Positions 1 through 4,331 of a stretch of 5,143 bases of DNA are shown one piece after another. The notes below the pieces were generated by a model. The model made no database searches. It was given only the letters and a program-made list of their open reading frames with translations, and was not told the DNA's origin. The stretch covers positions 1-5,143 of the forward strand of contig CANRCH010000121.1 in NCBI GenBank assembly GCA_947629065.1, in the 5' to 3' direction. Source of the DNA: an uncultured Aliarcobacter sp. (lineage in GTDB: Bacteria > Campylobacterota > Campylobacteria > Campylobacterales > Arcobacteraceae). The number at the start of each line of letters is the position of its first letter. Position 1 is the first letter of the stretch. The position numbers and the translations under genes were made by a program.

Positions 1-422
1 ATTATTCTTGGTAAATCTTCTATTTTATTTACCAAATAGTTATGTTTTGTACATGGTCTTGAAATTCCAACTGCATCAATTTCTTGGAAACCATCTGTTC
101 CAATAATTGTTGTTGGAACTTGTCCAGAGATTATAACTAGTGGAATTGAATCCATATAAGCATCTGCAATTCCTGTAACTGCATTTGTAAATCCAGGTCC
201 AGAAGTAACAATTGCAACTCCTGTTTTACCTGTAGATCTTGCATATCCTTCTGCTGCAATTACACTAGCTTGTTCGTGTCTATTTAGAATGTGTTGAAAA
301 TAGTTTTGTTTATAAATTTCATCATAGACGTTCATAATAGCGCCTCCAGGGTATCCAAATACTACTTCAACCCCTTCTTGATGTAATGATTCTATAACCA
401 TTTTTGCGCCAGTCATTTTCAT
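1..422 (-). CDS. ilvB: Acetolactate synthase large subunit, N-terminal part (runs off the left edge)
   Basis: Catalytic subunit of acetohydroxyacid synthase, the thiamine-diphosphate enzyme that condenses pyruvate with pyruvate or 2-oxobutyrate in the first common step of valine, leucine and isoleucine synthesis. About 140 codons are present of a family usually near 560-570. Visible hallmarks of the ThDP-binding N-terminal domain are FGYPGGAIM (22-30), the RHEQ motif with the presumed catalytic glutamate at 50 followed by AAEGYAR (56-62), [16 protein letters not shown] (73-88), and GTDGFQEID (108-116) containing the conserved Gln113. The start is the ATG at 422-420, with a GGAG ribosome site at 433-430 and 7-nt spacing. 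A second ATG at 416-414 is less well placed. The gene is divergent from the flagellin-like gene across about 160 bp of very AT-rich DNA. I could not identify a convincing promoter or attenuator-type leader for it. The small subunit gene would lie beyond the left edge, if it is linked. Confidence 0.96.
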   Translation of the reverse strand, partial: MKMTGAKMVIESLHQEGVEVVFGYPGGAIMNVYDEIYKQNYFQHILNRHEQASVIAAEGYARSTGKTGVAIVTSGPGFTNAVTGIADAYMDSIPLVIISGQVPTTIIGTDGFQEIDAVGISRPCTKHNYLVNKIEDLPRI

Positions 423-540
423 AATCTTTCTCCATTTTTAAAAATAAGATTTTATTTTACTCAATCTTTAATTAATTTATCTTTGAATAAAAAATATAAT
501 TTCAAATTTTTATTCTTATAAAACAAAATATTATGATTTC

Positions 541-551
541 TATGATACAAT
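541..551 (+). promoter_or_regulatory. Possible -10 element(s) upstream of the flagellin-like gene
   Basis: Two overlapping -10-like hexamers, TATGAT (541-546) and TACAAT (546-551), lie 33-43 bp before the ATG at 584. No good -35 is present at the usual spacing, which is common for Campylobacterota sigma-70 promoters. I saw neither a GG-N10-GC sigma-54 element nor a CGATAT-type sigma-28 element in 423-583. The region is so AT-rich that chance matches are expected, so this is tentative. Confidence 0.3.
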
Positions 552-583
552 ATAAGATAAATAATTTTTTGGGAGCATAAAGT

Positions 584-1369
584 ATGGATATAAATGCTAT
601 AAATAGTCAATCCGTTAATCTAAATGTCAATAATCAATCATCTTTACAACTAAATAAGGTTCAACAAACTGGTAGAATTAGTGAGATAAGTGATGAATTA
701 AACCTTAACATTAGTCCTCTTAAGTCTCAAACTAGTGAATTTTCATCAAATATTCAAGCTCTAAATGATGGAATAGCAATGTCAAAAATATCTCAAGTAG
801 CTTTAGATAAACAACAAGATTATCTAAAAAATATTGAAGACAAATTAGCAAATATTGAAAACTATCAAGATAAAAATGACTTAAAAAAAGAGATAAATGA
901 AGATTTAAGAGCATTTAATCAAGTTGCTTACAGTACAAGTTATAAACAAGAGTCACTTTTAGTTCAAAACTATTATGATGAAAAAGATAGTATTGAAGTT
1001 ACAACTAGTGATAATACTTACTCTATGCCAAAACCAAATGTTGCAAATGTTGCAAATAATCTTTTTGAAACAATAAATAATTTTGATTTAAATAATGCAA
1101 CAAATGTTCAAGAAGCTGTAAATTTAATTGATGCTTCAAAAACAGCATTAAGTGAACTAGCAAATAATTTTGAGAATTTTTCAAAAGAGCTTGAAGAAAA
1201 AGCAAATGAAAAGCTACAAGAACAAAACAACTCTTTATTTAAAAACAGTATAGATTTCGGAAAAGAAATTCAAGATTTCTCTAAATCAAATATAAATGCA
1301 AATGCTGGATATTTAGCTGCTTCTCAAGCAAATATAATTCAAGAACAAAGTGTTAGATTATTATCTTAA
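584..1369 (+). CDS. Flagellin-like protein (divergent, FlaC-sized)
   Basis: 261-aa protein with the two-ended organisation of flagellins. The C-terminus (residues 234-261) carries NANAGYLAASQANIIQEQ followed by SVRLLS, which closely resembles the flagellin C-terminal D0 helix (…SQAN…LL at the very end). Residues 56-90, including NIQALNDGIAMSK, resemble the flagellin N-terminal D1 helix (ANDGI…Q…ALxE…L). Residues 100-235 are Asn/Lys/Glu-rich and largely helical by composition. There is no cysteine, signal peptide or membrane segment, which fits flagellar type III export. The first 30 residues do not match the usual flagellin start (INxNxxALNAQ), and the arginine/asparagine-rich loop before D1 is not recognisable. 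GGGAG at 571-575 lies 8 nt before the ATG, supporting the start. The gene is monocistronic and convergent with ppx. It could be a minor or secreted flagellin-like protein, in the manner of Campylobacter FlaC, or a flagellin-derived junction protein. It is unlikely to be the main filament subunit. Family assignment is good; role is inferred. Confidence 0.75.
   Translation: MDINAINSQSVNLNVNNQSSLQLNKVQQTGRISEISDELNLNISPLKSQTSEFSSNIQALNDGIAMSKISQVALDKQQDYLKNIEDKLANIENYQDKNDLKKEINEDLRAFNQVAYSTSYKQESLLVQNYYDEKDSIEVTTSDNTYSMPKPNVANVANNLFETINNFDLNNATNVQEAVNLIDASKTALSELANNFENFSKELEEKANEKLQEQNNSLFKNSIDFGKEIQDFSKSNINANAGYLAASQANIIQEQSVRLLS
1037..1057 (+). repeat. 9-bp in-frame tandem repeat in the flagellin-like gene
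   Basis: AATGTTGCA occurs twice in direct succession (1037-1045 and 1046-1054), followed by a partial third unit AAT. It encodes Asn-Val-Ala-Asn-Val-Ala-Asn at residues 152-158, in the middle of the protein. Because the unit is three codons, a gain or loss by slippage would keep the frame. Confidence 0.7.
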
Positions 1370-1379
1370 TCTAACACTT
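1348..1379. terminator. Bidirectional hairpin on the flagellin-like/ppx stop codons
   Basis: A perfect 13-bp inverted repeat, AAGTGTTAGATTA (1348-1360) and TAATCTAACACTT (1367-1379), with the 6-nt loop TTATCT. The left arm lies in the last codons of the flagellin-like gene (TAA at 1367-1369). The right arm lies largely in the last codons of ppx (its TAG is the complement of 1371-1373). Only one base separates the two genes, so the hairpin is the junction. The downstream T-tracts are weak on both strands, so intrinsic termination strength is uncertain. Protection of 3' ends is an alternative role. Confidence 0.65.
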
Positions 1380-2285
1380 GCAATTTATACAGTAATTAAC
1401 TGCAACCCCTTCTCTTAATCCATCATCCAAAACAATTGACTCTTTTTTATTTAGTGCTTCAAAAAAAGTTCTATAAATATAAGTTCCAACTTCTAAAAAC
1501 TCAACTCTTCCTTTTCCAACAAGCTTAATCATATCTTCTTGGCTTGAAGTTCGTAAAATCTCTAAACTATTTTCTAAATCTTCTAAATTTAAAACTGTTC
1601 CATTTACTTTTTCTTTATCATAGTTAAAATATGTCATACCTTTTTTAACAGCTGCAATTGTTGTAGGAGTTCCTGCTGTTGCTACAAAAATATAGTTTGT
1701 TAAATCTATATGTGAATCTTTTATAAACTCTTCTATCTCTTTTTTTCTATTTTCTAAATCTTCAAAAACATTTGAGTTTTCAAGATGTTTTTGAGTCATT
1801 GTTACTATTCCAAAATCAAAACTTTTGCTAAAAAAACCATCTTTATTTGATATTGTAAGCTCTGTTGAACCACCACCAATATCAAGTATCATAAAGTTTT
1901 CATTTGAAATTTTTTCTCTTTTTAGTGCATATTTTACAGCCAGATGTGTAAGCCTAGCCTCTTCAAAAGCATCAATTATTTCAAATTTTGCACCTGTTTT
2001 TTCATAAAAATAGTTTAAAACTTCTTTTGAATTAATTGCTTTTCTAGCAGCTGCTGTTGTAACACAAATTGCATCTTTTGGATTAAATTCAAGTTTTTTT
2101 GAAGCAATACTTAGTGCTTCAACAACTCTTTTTTGTGCATCAATACTTATAAATCCTGTTTTAATTAAACCATCTGCAAGACCTACAACTTGGTGATACT
2201 CATCTAAAATCTTATGATTTTTACAATCATATTTTAGAACTCTAAAGGAGTTTGAACCTAAGTCTATTGTTATAACTTCATTCAT
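1371..2285 (-). CDS. Ppx/GppA-family phosphatase (exopolyphosphatase / pppGpp phosphohydrolase), short form
   Basis: Member of the ASKHA-fold Ppx/GppA family, which hydrolyses terminal phosphate from polyphosphate and/or converts pppGpp to ppGpp; acts in the cytoplasm. Visible motifs are IDLGSNSFRVL (7-17, phosphate 1 loop), TTAAARKAI (76-84), the EEAR segment (108-111) with the presumed catalytic glutamate, ILDIGGGSTELT (133-144, phosphate 2 loop), ATAGTPTTIAA (202-212) and the closing DDGLREGVAVNY (287-298). At 304 aa it is the core two-domain form, without the C-terminal helical region of the roughly 500-aa enterobacterial enzymes. The start ATG (2285-2283) overlaps the pssA stop as TAATG and has no Shine-Dalgarno sequence, so re-initiation after pssA is likely. 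An oddity is the C-terminal tail CINCKC (299-304), a C-x-x-C-x-C arrangement partly encoded by the junction hairpin. Whether polyphosphate or pppGpp is the main substrate cannot be decided here. Confidence 0.92.
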   Translation of the reverse strand: MNEVITIDLGSNSFRVLKYDCKNHKILDEYHQVVGLADGLIKTGFISIDAQKRVVEALSIASKKLEFNPKDAICVTTAAARKAINSKEVLNYFYEKTGAKFEIIDAFEEARLTHLAVKYALKREKISNENFMILDIGGGSTELTISNKDGFFSKSFDFGIVTMTQKHLENSNVFEDLENRKKEIEEFIKDSHIDLTNYIFVATAGTPTTIAAVKKGMTYFNYDKEKVNGTVLNLEDLENSLEILRTSSQEDMIKLVGKGRVEFLEVGTYIYRTFFEALNKKESIVLDDGLREGVAVNYCINCKC

Positions 2286-2842
2286 TATAGGTGTCTAATT
2301 TTTATTTTTGAATTTAATAAAAATCCAATTACAAGCATCATACAAAGTACAAAATACTCATTTATAAAATCACCTGCAAAAATTAGATATACAATCCAAA
2401 GTAAAATTGCACCAAGCGGAGTTGGAACACCTGTAAAATATTTTTCAACTTCACCTTCATCTGCATTTATATTAAATTGAATCAATCTTCTAAGCCCAGC
2501 AACAACATAGTAAATAAATACAATTGCCACAAAAGTCATATTTAAAAAGTCCTCTTTACCATTTATTACTGCAAAATATATAAACATTGCAGGAACAATT
2601 ACAAAAGATAGGAAATCTGCATAAGAGTCAAGCTGTATTCCAAATTGAGTAGAAAGATTAAATTTTCTAGCTATTTTTCCATCAACTATATCAAAAGCAC
2701 CTGCAAGCCAAGCAAAAAGTGCAGCTGCGTAAAAATTATTGTGAGTTAAAAAATAGATTGCAAAAACTCCACAAGCTATGTTAAAAAAAGTAGCAATATT
2801 TGCTAAATTAAAGTGACTATTTTTATCGAATATAAAGTTCAT
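2285..2842 (-). CDS. pssA: CDP-alcohol phosphatidyltransferase, probable CDP-diacylglycerol-serine O-phosphatidyltransferase
   Basis: Integral inner-membrane enzyme that probably joins CDP-diacylglycerol and serine to give phosphatidylserine, the precursor of phosphatidylethanolamine. The CDP-alcohol phosphotransferase signature is complete: D51-x2-D54-G55-x2-A58-R59, then G68-x3-D72-x3-D76, with the aspartates binding the metal and CDP. PssA-type features follow it: SFVIVPAMF (79-87), GLRRLIQFN (116-124) and YFTGVPTPLGA (135-145), matching the family pattern Y-F-x-G-L-P-x-P. About six hydrophobic segments are visible (near 13-33, 38-50, 78-94, 102-117, 142-157 and 162-176). It is 185 aa, shorter than many PssA proteins of about 230-250 aa, with the C-terminal membrane part minimal. 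The ATG at 2842-2840 has GAGG at 2850-2847. It is first gene of an operon with the Ppx/GppA gene. Substrate serine is inferred from the P-T-P and R-x-x-R-F-N context; another alcohol substrate is less likely. Confidence 0.88.
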   Translation of the reverse strand: MNFIFDKNSHFNLANIATFFNIACGVFAIYFLTHNNFYAAALFAWLAGAFDIVDGKIARKFNLSTQFGIQLDSYADFLSFVIVPAMFIYFAVINGKEDFLNMTFVAIVFIYYVVAGLRRLIQFNINADEGEVEKYFTGVPTPLGAILLWIVYLIFAGDFINEYFVLCMMLVIGFLLNSKIKIRHL

Positions 2843-2863
2843 TATTCCTCTTTTTTATCTATA

Positions 2864-2869
2864 ATTATA
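2864..2869 (-). promoter_or_regulatory. Probable -10 of the pssA-ppx operon
   Basis: A perfect TATAAT on the minus strand (complement of 2864-2869), 21 bp before the pssA ATG and just upstream of its GAGG site. The position 17 bp further upstream reads CTAAGA, so there is no good -35. It abuts a 10-bp tandem repeat that fills the spacer. The predicted 5' leader would be very short. Confidence 0.5.
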
Positions 2870-2888
2870 AGCTTTATCAAGCTTTATC
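2869..2888. repeat. Perfect 10-bp tandem repeat in the pssA promoter spacer
   Basis: AAGCTTTATC occurs at 2869-2878 and again at 2879-2888 with no gap, so the units are about one DNA helical turn apart. It lies directly upstream of the TATAAT serving pssA, where a regulator could contact one face of the helix. Two further TTATC copies flank it (2855-2859 and 2899-2903). A regulatory role is inference; the repeat itself is exact. Confidence 0.6.
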
Positions 2889-3022
2889 TTAGTTTCACTT
2901 ATCTAATTTCTACTAGATTTTCGAAACAGTGGGCGATATTTTACTATTATTATGCTCAATTTACAATTTGTGAAGCTATTTTCTTAAATTATATTATTTT
3001 ATCCAAACTATACTAAATGGAT

Positions 3023-3051
3023 TTGTCTTTATATGGTATTTTAGATATAAT
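3023..3051 (+). promoter_or_regulatory. Sigma-70 promoter for the metalloprotease/mini-axial operon
   Basis: -10 TATAAT (3046-3051) is a perfect match. TTGTCT at 3023-3028 is a 4-of-6 match to TTGACA at the ideal 17-bp spacing. Transcription would begin near 3058, leaving a leader of about 20 nt before the ATG at 3080. This is the best-formed promoter in the window. The rest of the pssA-to-metalloprotease gap (2843-3079) shows no gene. Confidence 0.65.
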
Positions 3052-3079
3052 TAAATATTACTTTTATAAGGAGTTGTAA

Positions 3080-3571
3080 ATGGAATTGAAAAATAATTTT
3101 TTATCTGCTTCAAATATTCAGATGCAACTCTCTATTAAAAAGAGTGAATTAGCTTCAATTGATAAAAAAGAAGATGAAAAATCAGCTTTTGAAAAAAATG
3201 ATAGTGTAGTTTTAGGTGAAAAAAACTATGATAAAAATGATTATGAAAGAGTTTTAGAAAAATTTAAAAATAAAGATTCTGAAATTAGAGTTCATGAGCA
3301 GTTACACGCTAGTTTAGGTACAACGACAACTCCTATTTCTTACTCTTATCAAATGGGACCTGATGGAAAACTATATGCAACAGGTGGGCATGTAAGATTT
3401 GATACATCAATGCCAAGCAATCCAGTTGAAGCAAAATTAAAACTAGATGAACTTCAAAAAGCTTCAAGTGCACCTGAGGGATTAAGTGGAGCTGATAGTT
3501 CAATTGCAATTGCTGCAAATTTAAATAAGATGTTATTATCATCTTTAGGAGAAAATTATGAGAATAGATAA
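3080..3571 (+). CDS. SprA-related family putative zinc metalloprotease (HExxH)
   Basis: 163-aa protein of the SprA-related / CJM1_0395-type putative metalloprotease family. The core is VHEQLH (71-76), an HExxH zinc-protease motif with His72, Glu73 and His76. It is followed by the family's typical block SYSYQMGPDGKLYATGGHV (87-105, read in part as Y-x-Y-Q-x-GPDGK-x-Y-A-x-GG). The N-terminal 60 residues are Lys/Asp/Glu-rich and probably flexible. The C-terminal half (115-158) is helical and Ala/Leu-rich. There is no signal peptide or membrane segment, so it is cytoplasmic or exported by a leaderless route. TAAGGAG at 3067-3073 with 6-nt spacing fixes the start. The last 14 nt overlap the next gene, which implies co-translation. 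After the second GG, where I recall a glutamate in many relatives (GGEV), this protein has His104. Substrate is unknown; proteolysis has been inferred for the family from the motif. Confidence 0.78.
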   Translation: MELKNNFLSASNIQMQLSIKKSELASIDKKEDEKSAFEKNDSVVLGEKNYDKNDYERVLEKFKNKDSEIRVHEQLHASLGTTTTPISYSYQMGPDGKLYATGGHVRFDTSMPSNPVEAKLKLDELQKASSAPEGLSGADSSIAIAANLNKMLLSSLGENYENR

Positions 3572-3797
3572 CAATTTAAACGGTATGTTAAGTGCTGGTT
3601 TACAGTTACAACAAAATGCAAGTAATATAGCTGAAATTGCAGCTGTTGTAGGTGATCCAGAATTAGGTGAAGTTAGTGCTGATTTACTTGAAGAAATAGC
3701 AGGTCAAATTCCAGAAATAATCTCATATAGTGCAAATGCAAAGAGTATTGAAGTGCAAAGTGCTGTTATGGATAGACTTTTAGATATAAAAGCTTAG
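3558..3797 (+). CDS. Minimal flagellar rod/hook-like protein (terminal helices only)
   Basis: 79-aa protein resembling a flagellar axial (rod/hook) protein with everything but its two terminal helical segments removed. Residues 5-28 (NNLNGMLSAGLQLQQNASNI…) follow the N-terminal pattern of FlgB/C/E/F/G proteins (A-x-S-G-L-x-A-Q-Q…A-x-N-I-A). Residues 41-79 (ADLLEEIAGQIPEIISYSAN, then AKSIEVQSAVMDRLLDIKA) follow their C-terminal pattern (V-x-L-x-x-E-M-x-x-L-I…Y-x-A-N-x-K…L-x-x-L-x-I). The two are joined by a short acidic linker, DPELGEVS (33-40). Normal rod and hook proteins carry 100 to several hundred residues between these ends. The ATG lies inside the 3' end of the metalloprotease gene and has AGGAG at 3547-3551 with 6-nt spacing, so translation is independent but coupled. 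The stop lies in the loop of the terminator hairpin. It has no cysteine or signal peptide. It may be exported by the flagellar apparatus or sit at an axial junction; function is unknown. Confidence 0.72.
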   Translation: MRIDNNLNGMLSAGLQLQQNASNIAEIAAVVGDPELGEVSADLLEEIAGQIPEIISYSANAKSIEVQSAVMDRLLDIKA

Positions 3798-3810
3798 GCT
3801 TTTATATCTA
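3781..3810. terminator. Hairpin terminator over the mini-axial gene stop codon
   Basis: A perfect 13-bp inverted repeat, TAGATATAAAAGC (3781-3793) and GCTTTTATATCTA (3798-3810), with the 4-nt loop TTAG. The loop includes most of the stop codon TAG (3795-3797), and the left arm encodes the last residues LDIKA. The T-rich stretch from about 3818 makes it plausible for plus-strand transcripts, although it does not begin directly at the stem. The minus-strand DUF523 gene ends 3 bp away, so the same hairpin may serve it too, but its tail on that strand is not U-rich. Confidence 0.7.
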
Positions 3811-3812
3811 TA

Positions 3813-4331
3813 CTAAACTTTCTCTTTATTTTTATTCTTTTTTTCAACTTTTATAAATTTATCCAACTCTTTTAACTGCATTTCATTAAAAACTTTTACA
3901 CCATTTTCCTCAAGAAGCCTTGCTGTTAATCCTTGTTTATTTATAAGAGTTTTTGAAAAAGTTCCATCATAAACCTCTAAATTTCCACAAGATGGTGATT
4001 TTGCTTTAAAAAGTGCAACTTTTATACCATTTTCAATACAAATATCAAGTGCTTTTTTTGCACCTATTAAAAAATTCACTGTTACATCATTTTGCTTTTC
4101 ATCAATAACTTTTAGAGGTTTTTCATGGCTTATTATCTCAGCTTTGTTTCTAGGAATTCCTAGTCCACCAGACACTTCAGGGCAGATTGAATATATTTCA
4201 TTATCACATAAAATATCCATAAAAAGCTCTTTTTCACTAAATCTAAATTTAGGATTAAGTGCTACATTTGAGTTTTCACCATCATATCTTGTATCTTCAC
4301 CCAAAAGGCACGATGAAACTAAGATTTTCAT
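3813..4331 (-). CDS. DUF523 / TudS-like [4Fe-4S] protein, putative thiouracil desulfidase-type
   Basis: 172-aa cytoplasmic protein of the DUF523 family. Its motifs are SSCLLGEDTRYDG (6-18), ICPEVSGGLGIPRNKAEI (49-66) and KAKSPSCG (109-116). Cys8, Cys50 and Cys115 are the conserved trio. In the characterised family member TudS these cysteines hold a [4Fe-4S] cluster whose free iron takes sulfur from 2- or 4-thiouracil. Two extra cysteines (42 and 98) are probably not ligands. There is no DUF1722 extension as found in longer relatives. The C-terminus is Lys-rich (161-172). The ATG (4331-4329) overlaps the TGA of the ttcA-like gene as ATGA. A weak GGAAGA lies at 4346-4341, so it is probably translated by coupling. 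Being the second gene after a tRNA thiolation gene makes a role in thio-base turnover attractive, but this is inference. The family call is secure; the substrate is not. Confidence 0.88.
   Translation of the reverse strand: MKILVSSCLLGEDTRYDGENSNVALNPKFRFSEKELFMDILCDNEIYSICPEVSGGLGIPRNKAEIISHEKPLKVIDEKQNDVTVNFLIGAKKALDICIENGIKVALFKAKSPSCGNLEVYDGTFSKTLINKQGLTARLLEENGVKVFNEMQLKELDKFIKVEKKNKNKEKV

Noticed and set aside
441..458. AAAATAA-GATT-TTATTTT inverted repeat upstream of ilvB
   Set aside because: Only 7 A/T pairs in a very AT-rich stretch; expected by chance and too weak for an attenuator or operator call.
423..583. Possible leader peptide or attenuator for ilvB
   Set aside because: No short open frame rich in Leu/Ile/Val codons and no strong alternative stems were seen on the minus strand.
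732..1205. Minus-strand open frames inside the flagellin-like gene (732-914 and 1023-1205)
   Set aside because: Leu/His-rich products are antisense shadows of an AT-rich gene with clear flagellin-like features on the plus strand; no ribosome sites were seen.
2914..2939. Sigma-28-like element TAGATTTT-N10-GGCGATAT upstream of the metalloprotease operon
   Set aside because: It is suggestive because the operon encodes a flagellar-like protein, but it lies about 140 bp before the start, the spacing is off by one, and a much better TATAAT promoter sits at 3046-3051. Worth checking only if 5' ends map near 2946.
2813..3016. Plus-strand open frame of 67 codons between pssA and the metalloprotease gene
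   Set aside because: It begins inside the pssA coding start on the opposite strand, has no ribosome site, and its product is Ile/Tyr/Phe-rich with no recognisable motif. It reads as translated AT-rich promoter DNA.
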